NCBI GenBank assembly: GCA_031253625.1
Contig: JAIRVZ010000122.1
Span: 41,480 to 105,479, forward strand
Reading direction: 5' to 3'
DNA length: 64,000 nt
Origin: Dysgonamonadaceae bacterium
GTDB lineage: Bacteria; Bacteroidota; Bacteroidia; Bacteroidales; Azobacteroidaceae
The notes beneath the pieces are model-generated. The model was not told the DNA's origin and searched no databases. It saw only the letters and a program-made list of their open reading frames with translations. The number at the start of each line of letters is the position of its first letter. Positions within the stretch are counted from its first letter, which is position 1. A program made the translations under genes and the position numbers. Below, one piece after another: positions 17,035-27,415 of this stretch.

Positions 17035-18237
17035 ATGAAAGAGAACATTTTTGCCCTGACAACAGAAGAATTGAAAGGCATTGCGAATAATCTTCAAGTA
17101 AAAATCGAAGAAGGTCTTATAAAAGATGGTATGGAAATTTCAGACATACCCACTCACATCGTTCCTAAAAAGGACATCAAAGACGGAAAAGTATTGGCAC
17201 TCGATTGGGGCGGTACTAACTTCAGAGCAGCTATCGTTGAGTTTAAAAACGGTAACCCTACCATTTTAGAGGCTAAAAAGAAACCTTTATCTGCCAAAGA
17301 AACAACAGGATTCAAACAAGATGACTTACATCGGGAAATGGCTGCTTTGATTAGCGAACTTCAAAACTTGGATAAAAGCGTTACCCAAATTGGTTATTGT
17401 TTTTCCTATCCTGCCAAATCAGAATTAAACGGAGATGCTACTCTTTTGCGTTGGACCAAAGGAATCGAGATTTCCGAAATGGTAGGAAAACCCGTTGGCG
17501 TATCATTCCTCAACTACTTGAACAATCACAAAAGTATCGACACTACCTTTACAAACATCAAGGTTATCAACGATACGGTTGCCTGTTTGTTTGCCGGATT
17601 AAGCGAAGCCGGCTATGATACTTACATGGGACTGATTGTCGGAACCGGTACCAACATGGCAAGTTTAATGCCTTTGAACAAGATTGAAAAATTAGACAGC
17701 AAAGAAACCGGCTTAATTCCTGTCAATCTTGAATCCGGCAACTTCCAACCTCCTTATTTGACGGTTATAGATGGTTTGGTCGATGCTATGTCGAATAATA
17801 AAGGATTTCAACGTTTCGAAAAAGCAATTTCCGGAGGATATTTAGGAGAAATTTTTAAGATGGTTTTCTGCGAAGAAAAAATCAAATACGATTTTGATGG
17901 CGGAGATTTAGCCAAAATGATTAGAAACCCTGATGAATACTCGGAAGAAAAAGTAGCTGTTGCCCGTTGGATTGAAGACAGGTCGGCTAAACTTGTTGCT
18001 GCTTCTTTGGCAGGTTTAGTGCAAGTGTTAATCGCACAGGAAAAATCAATCAAAAATATTTGTTTGGCAGCAGATGGCAGCGTTTTTTGGAGTAAGCATC
18101 AAAACAATAAACCATATTACAAAGAACTTGTTGCAAAAGAATTGCAAAGCTTGTTACCTGCCGGAGTGAGTGTTGCGATTATTGACGAAATGTCTGATCC
18201 TAATCTGGTTGGTTCGGCTATTGCTGCATTATCGTAA
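17035..18237 (+). CDS. Hexokinase family sugar kinase
   Basis: A 400-residue cytosolic kinase of the eukaryote-type hexokinase fold, which phosphorylates glucose or related hexoses with ATP. The phosphate-binding loop appears as LALDWGGTNFRAA, the sugar-binding part as YCFSYPAKSE and LRWTKGIE, and a second phosphate site as GLIVGTGTNMA. The late LAADGSVFWSK segment is the adenosine-binding motif region. Length fits bacterial single-domain members such as those of Bacteroides. A 38-bp gap separates it from plsC. It could serve glucose released by the secreted glycosidases nearby. Confidence 0.92.
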   Translation: MKENIFALTTEELKGIANNLQVKIEEGLIKDGMEISDIPTHIVPKKDIKDGKVLALDWGGTNFRAAIVEFKNGNPTILEAKKKPLSAKETTGFKQDDLHREMAALISELQNLDKSVTQIGYCFSYPAKSELNGDATLLRWTKGIEISEMVGKPVGVSFLNYLNNHKSIDTTFTNIKVINDTVACLFAGLSEAGYDTYMGLIVGTGTNMASLMPLNKIEKLDSKETGLIPVNLESGNFQPPYLTVIDGLVDAMSNNKGFQRFEKAISGGYLGEIFKMVFCEEKIKYDFDGGDLAKMIRNPDEYSEEKVAVARWIEDRSAKLVAASLAGLVQVLIAQEKSIKNICLAADGSVFWSKHQNNKPYYKELVAKELQSLLPAGVSVAIIDEMSDPNLVGSAIAALS

Positions 18238-18272
18238 ACTTGATGCTCTCGTTAATAAAATAGAAACAAGTT

Positions 18273-19271
18273 ATGAAAAACATCATTATTCTATTTATGG
18301 CACTATTATTAGCCGGTTGTGCAAAAAAAGAACCGGCAAACTACGAAATCGCCACTTGGTATGGTTTCAAACAAGCAGCCATAAGCTACACTTTCGACGA
18401 TCAAACTCCCAAGCAATTTACGGTAGCCATTCCTATGTTGGATGAATTCGGTTTCAAAGCTACTTTGTATCCTGTAGTGAATTGGGGACGTTGGGACGAA
18501 ATCAAACAAGCTGCTGCCAACGGACACGAAATTGGCAGTCATACGGTTTCGCATCCGAGATTGAGTACACTTTCAATAGCTGATCAAGAAATGGAATTAA
18601 GGGATTCAAAAGCTTTCATCAACGAGCAGCTGAGTTCGTTAAGAATCGATTGTAATACAATTGCTTACCCTTATTGTGATGCGAGCGACCTCGCGATTAC
18701 CGCCAAGTATTATATCGCGGCACGAAACTGTGCAACGCAAATTGCACCTTCAACACCGGAGGATTATTACAATATTCCTGCGATTCTTTGCGGTGATCAG
18801 GGAAACACTCAATCTTTGGAAGACTTCCGGCAATGGTTCAACTCTGCCGCTGATACAAACGGATGGTGTATTTTGTTATTTCATGGGATAGATGATGATG
18901 GAGGATATTCTCCTGTAACATCCGAGGTTTTTCGGCAAAGCCTCGAATACCTCGACAACAAAAGAGAAACTTACTGGGTTACTACTTTCCGAAATGCCGT
19001 ACTCTACGCAAAAGAGCGAGATGCAGTATCGGTAGTCGAAAAGCAATGTACAAAATCTGAAATTACCATCGCAGTTACTAATACATTAGATAATACGGTT
19101 TATAATCTTCCATTAACTATTCGTCGCTCTTTACCGGCCGGATGGAAAAAGGTAGAGGTAAAACAAAACGACCAAGTAATATCTTCTGATATTGTAACTA
19201 TCGATCAAAGCAAATACATAGTATTCGATGCAATTCCCAACAGAGGAATGGTTTTTATCAAACGGCAATAA
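18273..19271 (+). CDS. Polysaccharide deacetylase-family lipoprotein
   Basis: A 332-residue protein with a lipoprotein signal (lipobox LAGC, Cys16) and a NodB/polysaccharide deacetylase domain. The metal-binding Asp pair appears as YTFDDQ, and the His motif as GSHTVSHPRL. A late LLFHGIDDDGG also fits the fold. The C-terminal 90 residues form an extra beta-rich region. The gene is 35 bp after the hexokinase gene on the same strand. The domain is confident; the substrate (N- or O-acetylated glycan) is not known. Confidence 0.85.
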   Translation: MKNIIILFMALLLAGCAKKEPANYEIATWYGFKQAAISYTFDDQTPKQFTVAIPMLDEFGFKATLYPVVNWGRWDEIKQAAANGHEIGSHTVSHPRLSTLSIADQEMELRDSKAFINEQLSSLRIDCNTIAYPYCDASDLAITAKYYIAARNCATQIAPSTPEDYYNIPAILCGDQGNTQSLEDFRQWFNSAADTNGWCILLFHGIDDDGGYSPVTSEVFRQSLEYLDNKRETYWVTTFRNAVLYAKERDAVSVVEKQCTKSEITIAVTNTLDNTVYNLPLTIRRSLPAGWKKVEVKQNDQVISSDIVTIDQSKYIVFDAIPNRGMVFIKRQ

Positions 19272-19333
19272 AACAACATGTAACGTGTACACAACAATGT
19301 GAAACAAGATAATGAAAAAATATCTTGAAAATA

Positions 19334-19365
19334 TTTGCATGAATTGTTGAAAGTACATACATTTG
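19334..19365 (+). promoter_or_regulatory. Putative Bacteroidales-type promoter
   Basis: TTTG (19334-19337), 20 nt, TACATTTG (19358-19365) fits the consensus. It would give a leader of about 75 nt, very AT-rich, before the secreted-protein gene at 19446, and would separate that gene from the deacetylase transcript. Confidence 0.6.
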
Positions 19366-19445
19366 CAGCATTATTGTAACATTTTGTAACAATATAGTGA
19401 GTTTTAATTAAATTTTATTTTTTTATTTTTTAAACAGTATTAATC

Positions 19446-20255
19446 ATGAAAAAAATTGTACTTATTTTAGCAGTTCTTATTATGAGCTTTGGTGCTTTTG
19501 CACAACAATATCAAATCGCTATCGATTTTGCCGACGATGCCGAAGGAACAGAATATCCGGCATTTCGATTTAATGGAGGAGGTTCACTAGGCGTATTGGA
19601 AGCCGGAGTAGCCACAGTGGTTGCGAATCCTGTTGGAGCCGGAAATTGTGTTCAATTTACAGTTTCAAATTGGGACCAAGCGATTAAGGTCGCTACAGTT
19701 GAAATTCCTGCAAGTGTAAACGCAACTTTAGGAAATTTTGCAAGTATTTCTGTTGACGGACTTTCAGCCGCTGTAGAATACAAAGAAGCGTTAGTAAGAC
19801 TTAGTGCTCCTGTTGAAATAACAACAGATCCTACTCCTATTTTTGGAGCTGACGATTATAAACCAGTTGTAGGTGCAAACGCTTGGGCTACTACTTTCAT
19901 GTCGCTTAACGAAGATGGAGAGGTTCAGATGTTTTACAATTACAACCCGGAAGAACCAAGAACCCCTATCATTAAGATTTCAGGAAAAGCAGCTAATCCG
20001 ATTGTTGCCGCAGGTGATGAAGATTTAAAAACCTTCGACGTTTATGTTGGTTTTAATGACAACAAATTTACCTATAGCTTAAGTAATATCATTTTGACAT
20101 TCGACTTGGCTACAAGCACAATACAAACTAAAGTTGCAGATGCTAATGCAGTTGGCTATTACAACCTGATGGGTGTAAAATTGTCGCAAGCTCCGGAAAA
20201 CGGAATTTACATTATCAAATACGATAATGGCACAGCAGCAAAAGTTATGAAATAA
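19446..20255 (+). CDS. Secreted protein with T9SS-type C-terminal tail, function unknown
   Basis: A 269-residue protein with a clear signal peptide (cleavage near GAFAQ, residue 20). It is beta-rich and acidic, with no catalytic motif that I recognise. The last 30 residues read YYNLMGVKL then NGIYIIKYDNG then AKVMK, which resembles type IX secretion sorting domains (YN-xG, GxY-I-K, K-V-x-K). The same tail type occurs in four other proteins here. It has its own promoter and a strong terminator (20280-20314), so it is likely a single-gene, well-expressed surface or matrix protein. Confidence 0.75.
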   Translation: MKKIVLILAVLIMSFGAFAQQYQIAIDFADDAEGTEYPAFRFNGGGSLGVLEAGVATVVANPVGAGNCVQFTVSNWDQAIKVATVEIPASVNATLGNFASISVDGLSAAVEYKEALVRLSAPVEITTDPTPIFGADDYKPVVGANAWATTFMSLNEDGEVQMFYNYNPEEPRTPIIKISGKAANPIVAAGDEDLKTFDVYVGFNDNKFTYSLSNIILTFDLATSTIQTKVADANAVGYYNLMGVKLSQAPENGIYIIKYDNGTAAKVMK

Positions 20256-20279
20256 GCTTTTTTCGATAAGTTTTGTAAA

Positions 20280-20314
20280 GAAGGTGTCTCAAAAGCGAGG
20301 CACCTTCTTTTATT
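20280..20314 (+). terminator. Rho-independent terminator
   Basis: Stem GAAGGTGTCTC (20280-20290) / GAGGCACCTTC (20297-20307), 11 bp with one G-T pair, loop AAAAGC, then a T-rich tract. It ends the gene at 19446 and sits at the end of the convergent mutS, so it may act for both. Confidence 0.9.
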
Positions 20315-22927
20315 TTATTTCCCCTTCAATATCCGCTTGATTTCATTCAGTTTGTTCAAAGCCTCAACCGGAGTTAAATTATTAATATCCAAATTATTGA
20401 TTTCGTCGCGAACTTGCGAAAGTACAGGGTCGTCTAATTGAAAGAAACTGAGTTGAAAACCTTCTCGCTCGGAAGATATTTTCTTCATCGGCTTGGCTAT
20501 GCCCATTTTGCGGTTATCCGTTTCCAATTGAGATAAGATTTCGTTTGAACGTTTCACAATACTTTGAGGCATTCCTGCCATTTTAGCCACATGAATACCA
20601 AAACTGTGTTCACTTCCACCTTTGACTAATTTACGCAGGAAAATAACTTTGTTATCGACTTCTTTTACAGACACATTGTAATTTTTGATGCGCTTGAAAG
20701 ACTTCTCCATTTCGTTCAATTCATGATAATGCGTGGCAAAAAGCGTTTTAGCCCTTGCCTTGGGATGCTCATGAATATATTCTACAATCGACCAAGCAAT
20801 GGAAATTCCGTCGTAGGTTGAAGTTCCGCGGCCTAATTCATCAAACAAAATCAAGCTGCGAGAAGAAATATTGTTCAGAATATCGGATGCCTCGTTCATT
20901 TCAACCATAAAAGTCGACTCGCCCAACGAAATATTATCACTTGCTCCTACGCGAGTAAAAATTTTATCTACCAAACCGATTTTTGCCGATTCGGCCGGTA
21001 CAAAAGAACCGATTTGAGCCATTAAAGTTATCAATGCCGTTTGACGTAAAAGCGCAGATTTACCCGCCATGTTCGGACCGGTAATAATAATAATCTGTTG
21101 CGTTGTATTATCCAAATAAACGTCATTAGCGATATAAGGCTCTCCCGGAGGTAATTGTTTTTCAATAACCGGATGTCGGCCACCCGTAATGTCGAGGGCA
21201 TCTCCGTCTTCAATTACCGGACGTATATATTTATTTTGTTGAGCAGATTTAGCGAACGACAACAAACAATCCAAATTGGCGATCAAATTGGCATTCGTTT
21301 GAATGGGAGCAATATAACTCATTAATTCCAATATCAAATCGTTAAACAGCTTTGACTCTAATGCCAGAATTTTATCTTCCGCTCCCAATATTTTTTCTTC
21401 GTAAACTTTTAATTCTTCAGTAATGTAACGCTCCGCATTAACCAAAGTTTGCTTGCGAATCCAATCTGAAGGCACTTTATCTTTATGGGTATGCCGTACT
21501 TCGATATAGTAACCAAACACATTATTATAACTTACTTTCAACGACGGAATACCTGTCCGCTCGCTTTCGCGTTGCTGAATTTGAAGCAGGTAGTCTTTAC
21601 CGGAATACGCTATTTGACGTAATTCATCAAGTTCCGTATTTACACCATGACGGATTGTACTTCCTTTACTCAATAAAATAGGTGGATCTGGCGTTATTTC
21701 CCGCTCGATTTTGTCCCTAATCAACCGGCAAACATTTAATTGATCACCAATCCTGCGTAGACTTTCATCATCCGAATTCAAACAAACCTCTTTGATAGGC
21801 TCAATGGCATTCAAAGCTACTTTCAGTTGTACGACTTCCCGCGGGTTTACTCTCCCGACAGCCACTTTAGAAATGATACGCTCCAAATCGCCAATCAAAC
21901 TGAGTTGTTGATCCAATAAGTCTTTCATTTCCGGATTGCGAAAGAAATATTCCACAACCGACAATCTGTCTTCAATCAATTTAACCTCTTTCAAGGGGAA
22001 AATAATCCAACGTTTCAACATGCGGGCACCCATGGGAGTCGTTGTTTTGTCCAAAACACTCAACAACGATTTTCCGCCGTCGTTCATTGTATCCAATAAT
22101 TCCAAACTGCGGGCGGTAAATTTATCCAAACGCACATAGCGGTCTTCTTCTATGCGGGAAAGCGAGGTTATATGACTTATCTGTGTATGTTGGGTAAGAT
22201 CTAAGTAATGTAAAATCGCTCCGGAGGCAACAATCGCTTCTGTTAGATTATTCACTCCGAATCCTTTCAGATTTTTGGTTTCGAATTGTTTCGTCAAACG
22301 GTCGCGGGCGCAATCTTCAGTAAAAACCCAGTCTTCCATTTCGAAAGTCAGGAATTTGGTTCCAAAAGATTCTTCAAATTGTTTCCGTTTATTTCTTTCA
22401 AAAAGCACTTCTTTCGGAGAAAAATTATTCAGCAGCTTATCTACATAATCTGCAGGGCCTTGTGCCGTCAAAAACTCTCCAGTAGAAATATCCAAAAAAG
22501 CGACACCACAAATACTTTTATTAAAATGAACTGCCGCCAAAAAATTGTTTTCCTTATGATTCAACACATTATCATTGATCGAAACTCCGGGAGTTACCAA
22601 TTCGGTTATTCCTCTTTTTACCAACTTTTTGGTCAATTTCGGATCTTCCAATTGGTCACAAATCGCTACTCGTTTTCCGGCACGAACCAATTTGGGCAAG
22701 TAAGTATCTAAAGCATGATGAGGAAATCCGGCTAATTCAACAAATTGCGCAGAACCGTTTGCCCTCCGCGTAAGCGTAATACCCAATATTTCAGAAGCAG
22801 CAATAGCATCTTCCGAAAACGTTTCGTAAAAATCACCCACCCTGAAAAGAAGAATCGCACCGGGATGTTTCGATTTAATCTCGAAATATTGGCGCATTAA
22901 AGGAGTTTCAACAATTGCTTTAGACAC
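20315..22927 (-). CDS. mutS: DNA mismatch repair protein MutS
   Basis: The mismatch-recognition ATPase, 870 residues, normal length. The N-terminal mismatch-binding domain shows [12 protein letters not shown], where the family has the Phe-x-Glu wedge (FYETF). The ATPase domain has Walker A GPNMAGKS near residues 613-620, [14 protein letters not shown], and ATHYHEL. The C-terminal clamp and helix-turn-helix region is present. No interruption is seen. Upstream on the same strand, 57 bp away, is the DUF2442/DUF4160 pair. Confidence 0.98.
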   Translation of the reverse strand: MSKAIVETPLMRQYFEIKSKHPGAILLFRVGDFYETFSEDAIAASEILGITLTRRANGSAQFVELAGFPHHALDTYLPKLVRAGKRVAICDQLEDPKLTKKLVKRGITELVTPGVSINDNVLNHKENNFLAAVHFNKSICGVAFLDISTGEFLTAQGPADYVDKLLNNFSPKEVLFERNKRKQFEESFGTKFLTFEMEDWVFTEDCARDRLTKQFETKNLKGFGVNNLTEAIVASGAILHYLDLTQHTQISHITSLSRIEEDRYVRLDKFTARSLELLDTMNDGGKSLLSVLDKTTTPMGARMLKRWIIFPLKEVKLIEDRLSVVEYFFRNPEMKDLLDQQLSLIGDLERIISKVAVGRVNPREVVQLKVALNAIEPIKEVCLNSDDESLRRIGDQLNVCRLIRDKIEREITPDPPILLSKGSTIRHGVNTELDELRQIAYSGKDYLLQIQQRESERTGIPSLKVSYNNVFGYYIEVRHTHKDKVPSDWIRKQTLVNAERYITEELKVYEEKILGAEDKILALESKLFNDLILELMSYIAPIQTNANLIANLDCLLSFAKSAQQNKYIRPVIEDGDALDITGGRHPVIEKQLPPGEPYIANDVYLDNTTQQIIIITGPNMAGKSALLRQTALITLMAQIGSFVPAESAKIGLVDKIFTRVGASDNISLGESTFMVEMNEASDILNNISSRSLILFDELGRGTSTYDGISIAWSIVEYIHEHPKARAKTLFATHYHELNEMEKSFKRIKNYNVSVKEVDNKVIFLRKLVKGGSEHSFGIHVAKMAGMPQSIVKRSNEILSQLETDNRKMGIAKPMKKISSEREGFQLSFFQLDDPVLSQVRDEINNLDINNLTPVEALNKLNEIKRILKGK

Positions 22928-22984
22928 CGTATTTTATGTTTTTATATTACAAGTTTATGAGAAAGATTATATACTCGTTCGAAA

Positions 22985-23215
22985 TCATAATGAATACAAA
23001 AACTCCGGAGCCATATCTGCACCATTATTCCATTCAATAGACCAATCGGAAACATAAAAATCCTTGAAGTTTTCGATTTTTCTCAAAGGTTCAAAAATCT
23101 CTCCATTGAGATGTTTTTTCAAATCTACCGTTTTCTTCAAACCATCGTTAAAAGTAAGCGCGATTTGATAACTTCCAATATACTTTGCATCTGTAATCCA
23201 AATCAAATCTTCCAT
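22985..23215 (-). CDS. DUF2442 domain protein
   Basis: A 76-residue protein, MEDLIWITDAKYIG with KTVDLKKHL, then FEPLRKIENFKDFYVSDWSIEWNNGADMAPEFL, the typical DUF2442 pattern. I took the ATG at 23215 instead of an upstream in-frame ATG at 23281, because 23215 lies 11 bp after the stop of the DUF4160 gene and matches the usual length. DUF2442 and DUF4160 genes are often neighbours and have been discussed as toxin-antitoxin-like pairs; function unproven. Confidence 0.85.
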   Translation of the reverse strand: MEDLIWITDAKYIGSYQIALTFNDGLKKTVDLKKHLNGEIFEPLRKIENFKDFYVSDWSIEWNNGADMAPEFLYSL

Positions 23216-23226
23216 AATACAATTTA

Positions 23227-23484
23227 TTATGCTAATGGTGCTATTTTTTGTAGAGTTTCTCGCTTTTCCATTCTGCCCCAATTTTCCAACAATTCATCAC
23301 GGTGTAAATCAAGCCATTCATAAACCAAATTCAATGCTCTACGCGGCAAATTCCCTTTAATCGTTCCTTCTTGAATAGTGATTTGTGCTCTATATTCTCC
23401 ATATTTTACATGAAAATGCGGTGGATTATGCTCTTTGTAAAGCATCGTAATAATAATTCCGTAAAAATTAGATATTTCAGGCAT
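23227..23484 (-). CDS. DUF4160 domain protein
   Basis: An 85-residue protein, MPEISNFYGIIITML with NPPHFHVKYGEY and LPRRALNLVYEWLDLHRDELLENW. These are diagnostic of DUF4160. It precedes the DUF2442 gene by 11 bp on the same strand, so the two form a small operon. No catalytic function is known. Confidence 0.88.
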   Translation of the reverse strand: MPEISNFYGIIITMLYKEHNPPHFHVKYGEYRAQITIQEGTIKGNLPRRALNLVYEWLDLHRDELLENWGRMEKRETLQKIAPLA

Positions 23485-23537
23485 ATATAGTTTCTAATAA
23501 ATATTTGGTGTAAAGATAGCAAAAAATACGAGATTCT

Positions 23538-24350
23538 TTAATTTATATTCCGTTTAAAAAACTCCGTCATAAACAACATCTGATATTTTACTGCATTTTT
23601 CCAGTAATTCCAGTCGTGCGCACCGGGACGGGAGATGAAATCGTGAGCAATATTCATGTAAAGCATTTTTTCGTGCAATTTGCAATTTACTTGATAGAAG
23701 AAATCGGCCGTTCCACAATCGATAATCAAGGCAAGAGAGTTGGGAGTGAGAAGATGCAACATATTAACGACTGTGTTTTCTTCCCATAATTGTTGATTGT
23801 CTTTGTAGCTTCCCAGTCGCTTGCTAATGTCCCAATTATCAGGAAAAGGACGAATGTCGACTCCGCCACTCATGCTACCTGCAGTTCCGAATAAATCCTG
23901 ATGACGGAACGACAAGTATAATGCTCCATGTCCACCCATGCTCAATCCTGTTATTCCACGTCCATTTTTATCGGTAACCGTATTGTAATTCTTGTCTATC
24001 CAAGGAATTAATTCTTTTGTGAAATAAGTCTCATATTGAGAACTTTTATCTATCGGACTGTCGAAATACCAACTACTGAAACCGCCATCCGGACAAACAA
24101 TGATGATATTGTACTCGTCGACCAAATTTTGAGCTACAGACTCGACTAACCAACCCGTATGATTTCCACTATAACCGTGTAACAGATAAATAACAGGATA
24201 TTTTTTTGTTTTATCGTATCCGTTGGGAGTAACAACCGACGCTTTGATGTTTTTCTGCATGGAGTTACTAAATACAGATACGGTATCTACTTGGGCTGCG
24301 TAGCAGAAATTAATTGCTATGGCAAGCAAAAGGGTAAAAATTGATTTCAT
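23538..24350 (-). CDS. Secreted alpha/beta-hydrolase esterase, CE1-like
   Basis: A 270-residue esterase D/CE1-type hydrolase with a signal peptide (cleavage near FCYA, residue 18). Seen are the oxyanion region YLLHGYSGNHTGW, the nucleophile elbow GLSMGG with S137, an Asp in IDCGTADF and the catalytic His in GAHDWNYWK. Related Bacteroidales enzymes remove acetyl or feruloyl groups from xylan. It is downstream of the CE15-like esterase gene on the same strand, but a terminator lies between (24376-24406), so its transcription is at least partly separate. Confidence 0.88.
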   Translation of the reverse strand: MKSIFTLLLAIAINFCYAAQVDTVSVFSNSMQKNIKASVVTPNGYDKTKKYPVIYLLHGYSGNHTGWLVESVAQNLVDEYNIIIVCPDGGFSSWYFDSPIDKSSQYETYFTKELIPWIDKNYNTVTDKNGRGITGLSMGGHGALYLSFRHQDLFGTAGSMSGGVDIRPFPDNWDISKRLGSYKDNQQLWEENTVVNMLHLLTPNSLALIIDCGTADFFYQVNCKLHEKMLYMNIAHDFISRPGAHDWNYWKNAVKYQMLFMTEFFKRNIN

Positions 24351-24375
24351 ATATAAAAATTAATCTAAATGGAAT

Positions 24376-24406
24376 AAAAAATGAGTGCCGATTCGACACT
24401 CATTTT
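24376..24406 (-). terminator. Rho-independent terminator after the CE15-like gene
   Basis: Stem of about 12 bp, AAAAAATGAGTG / CACTCATTTT-type arms around CCGATTCGA. The symmetrical A/T flanks mean that it can act in either direction. It lies between the CE15-like and CE1-like genes. Confidence 0.8.
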
Positions 24407-24432
24407 TATAATATAAGTAACACCTCTGAGTA

Positions 24433-27366
24433 TTATTTCAATACTACTTTCGCTCTTTCAGTGTTACCGTTGCTATCCATACTTACAACGTAAAATCCGC
24501 TTGTAAGATTTTTTTGTTTGAAAGTGTGAGAGTAGTTTTCTCCAGAAACAGTTTGCATCTTAGCTGATTCAATAAGTACACCTGTAACGCTGTAAAGACG
24601 AAGTTCAGTAGCACCGTTTCCTATTGCTGTGAAATTTACATTCACAGCAGAGTTTTCAGCATTGACGCGCAAATTAGATGCTGCTACTGCGGAAACTTCC
24701 TTGATTGCATTTACTCCGGAAGCACATTCAACTTCAAGAAGTCTTACGTTACCTATCGTAACTTTTTCCATTGATTGACCAACATTGAAAGACAATTGAA
24801 CACTCGGGTCGGTTACCGGCATAACAAACTCAACCATAAAAGCTTGTATTTTAGTAGTCAAATCAAAATTTACTGCTCCCCCTATAGAGCCAAGGTGCGT
24901 ACCCCACGGACTGGCACTTTGTTCAACGTTAATCTGCAATTTTCTATCAGCTTCTGCAAAAGCAGTAAAAGTCAAACGATACCTTTTATCTTTTTCGAGA
25001 GCTATATTTTTCTGAACAAGTTGTGGATTGTATGCGTTAGGCCCATTTTTTGTGATATTCAATACAGCTTTATTGTCATCTACATCCCAAGTTCCGGCAG
25101 AACCATCATAAGTTTGGAAAGACCAATTGGTCATTTTTGCGAAAGAACCGTTTTTAGCCTTACTGTCAGGGTCATCTACCGAAATGTTATCAATATAAAT
25201 ATCATCGATGTAATAAGTTTTATTTTTGATATACGACATATCAAAATTAATTTTTCCGGCAGACTTGGTAGCAAGCATATCAGGGAATGTAACTAATTCC
25301 CATGCTTCACCTACATTAAAATCAGGCCAAAATGAAGGGCCTAATCCGGCTTGATTGTCAGTTGAAATTCTGGCTTTACCGCCTCCGTCTACTACTCGAA
25401 TCCAAAAACTAACATCGTATTTTTGTCCTTCTATAAGAGGGATTGAAGGCGAAATGATTTGTACTCCCCAAGGAGCCGCTCCTGCTGAAGGATTAGGATT
25501 ATTGGATTTTACCATCATAGCATAATTTCCGCAGAATACACTCTCTTGAGTGATATCCATATCAGATTTTACTTGTCCATTCCATTTGTTCCAACTGTTG
25601 ATATTTCCATTTTCAAAATCAAAAATGGTATATTTTGGTACAACAACATCACATAAAGTTTCTGTTCCACCCATTCCTTCAGGTTCATCGGAAGTATTGG
25701 TAATATTGATTCTATCAAGTTTAATTCCTTCTTTTGCAAAACCGATACTGATTTTGTGAGTACCGAATAATAGAGGAACAGCAGCTACTTTTACCCATTT
25801 ATATTCACCATCTGTACCTACTACATCATAAGTTAAAAACGCACCATTATCTATCTTCACCCACAGTGCATCTTCAGCATCTTCGCAATTCATGCGGAAA
25901 TAGAAATTGATTTCGCTGTTATAATCGGTAGTAAACGGGAAACTAAGTATTCCACTTGTACCGGGAGCCGTAGCGCTTGCCGAGCCTGCTTTTACAGTCA
26001 CATATTTTCCACCGGAAGCATTGGCATCGTTTGTTATAACCAAATTACTACCAATAGTAGCACAAGTTTCAGATTCTGCTTCCATCCAGCTTATTTCCGG
26101 TTTAATATCAGTACGAGCCGGAAGATCGGTCGCCCATTCGCTTAACCAAAATTGCCACCTGTTGTATCTGTTTTTCAGGTCAGGATTCGGGTCAACCTGA
26201 GGTGGATTATATTGCGCACCTGAAGCAGGAACAGTTCTGATTTCAGTATTTACACTTTCGTTTCCACGCAAGAATTTATCAATAAATGCATTAACAGCAG
26301 CTGTTTGGCTTGCAGCAGCCGAGCAGTGATTGTGTCCACCTGTAAAATCAAAACCGAAACGGTCTTCGATACCGAATTTTTTATAGACTTCGAGAGCAGC
26401 CATACAGTTTGTAAAACCTCCCTCATCTCCTAACCAGTCCCATCCATCATTTCCCAAAACCAACAATGCACGAGGAGCGCACATAGCTAATAATTCGTGA
26501 TGGTCGTAAGGTATTCTATCTGTTTTACCTTGGAAATTGGTTTTAAAAGATTGCATGAACCATGAGTAGTTAGTATTACTAACTCCCTCAGCATTACCAA
26601 GTGTTTCTGTAATGCGCCATGAAGAAGCACCGCCACCACCTGATTCTTGAGCAATGGTTAAAGCGATACGTTCATCAAATGCACCACCATATAGAGCCAT
26701 TTTACCTGCATAAGAGCAACCGGTTACAGCGATGCGTGTCAAGTCTGCACCAATTTCGTCTTTTACCAACTCCAAACCGTCAATCAAACGGCTGATACCC
26801 CATGACCATGCACTGTATTGTCCATTGTTTACATATTCGGGATACATTTGCTCAAATGGGCCATTCAACGGGCGACTTTGGTTATACACAGAAACATCAT
26901 TGTGCGCAAACTGTAGCCCTATAATTCCGGTAGCAGAAGGAGTACTATTCATTCCGATATAAACAGGGAAAGGTCCACTTCCGGTCGGCACATTAATATT
27001 TGAAGATAATGTAACTGTTTTACCGTTGTGTTTTATTACTACCGTGAGTTTCTTGCCGGTAGCATCGTAAGTAGCTGTAATATCATCCGGACGAGGAGGT
27101 TTGAAACCGATTTGATAATGCTCAATCTCGGCTTTGATTTCAGCACGGCGTTCTGACCAATCGGCGAAAGAAGTTACAAATTTACTTCCATCGGAAAATT
27201 CAAACGGATTAGGCAAACGAACTATCGATGGCAGTTCATTTACAGTTGGGAAAGCAGGAAGAGGAAAACCTGCTCCCGTGTGTTCCACATCATACACTAA
27301 TGGTACTTGAGCCATTGTCGCAACAGACCATAGCACAGCTAACATTGTAAAGATCTTTTTTCTCAT
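24433..27366 (-). CDS. CE15-like glucuronoyl esterase with binding modules and T9SS tail
   Basis: A 977-residue secreted protein (signal MRKKIFTMLAVLWSVATMAQ). Residues about 40-370 form an alpha/beta hydrolase like family CE15, which splits ester links between lignin and the glucuronate of xylan. The nucleophile is S218 in GCSYAGK, followed by ESGGGG and a catalytic His in TGGHNHC. CE15 normally has Arg after the Ser (GCSRxGK); here it is Tyr. Next come a CBM6/35-like module (EAESET ... GGKYVTVKAG ... KLDRINITN, about 420-550) and two CBM4/9/22-like jelly rolls (about 570-715 and 725-870). The C-terminus ends GFYVVSMDSNG ... AKVVLK, a T9SS sorting tail. It is divergent from a GH43 gene and fits arabinoglucuronoxylan breakdown at the cell surface. 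Confidence 0.85.
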   Translation of the reverse strand: MRKKIFTMLAVLWSVATMAQVPLVYDVEHTGAGFPLPAFPTVNELPSIVRLPNPFEFSDGSKFVTSFADWSERRAEIKAEIEHYQIGFKPPRPDDITATYDATGKKLTVVIKHNGKTVTLSSNINVPTGSGPFPVYIGMNSTPSATGIIGLQFAHNDVSVYNQSRPLNGPFEQMYPEYVNNGQYSAWSWGISRLIDGLELVKDEIGADLTRIAVTGCSYAGKMALYGGAFDERIALTIAQESGGGGASSWRITETLGNAEGVSNTNYSWFMQSFKTNFQGKTDRIPYDHHELLAMCAPRALLVLGNDGWDWLGDEGGFTNCMAALEVYKKFGIEDRFGFDFTGGHNHCSAAASQTAAVNAFIDKFLRGNESVNTEIRTVPASGAQYNPPQVDPNPDLKNRYNRWQFWLSEWATDLPARTDIKPEISWMEAESETCATIGSNLVITNDANASGGKYVTVKAGSASATAPGTSGILSFPFTTDYNSEINFYFRMNCEDAEDALWVKIDNGAFLTYDVVGTDGEYKWVKVAAVPLLFGTHKISIGFAKEGIKLDRINITNTSDEPEGMGGTETLCDVVVPKYTIFDFENGNINSWNKWNGQVKSDMDITQESVFCGNYAMMVKSNNPNPSAGAAPWGVQIISPSIPLIEGQKYDVSFWIRVVDGGGKARISTDNQAGLGPSFWPDFNVGEAWELVTFPDMLATKSAGKINFDMSYIKNKTYYIDDIYIDNISVDDPDSKAKNGSFAKMTNWSFQTYDGSAGTWDVDDNKAVLNITKNGPNAYNPQLVQKNIALEKDKRYRLTFTAFAEADRKLQINVEQSASPWGTHLGSIGGAVNFDLTTKIQAFMVEFVMPVTDPSVQLSFNVGQSMEKVTIGNVRLLEVECASGVNAIKEVSAVAASNLRVNAENSAVNVNFTAIGNGATELRLYSVTGVLIESAKMQTVSGENYSHTFKQKNLTSGFYVVSMDSNGNTERAKVVLK

Positions 27367-27407
27367 GACAATTTATTTAATGATTAAAAATAAAAAATAT
27401 ATAAGTA

Positions 27408-27415
27408 CAAAATTA
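27408..27415 (-). promoter_or_regulatory. Putative -7 box of the CE15-like gene
   Basis: On the minus strand this reads TAATTTTG, matching TAnnTTTG, about 42 nt upstream of the start codon. No matching -33 box is seen at 19-20 nt. Confidence 0.3.
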
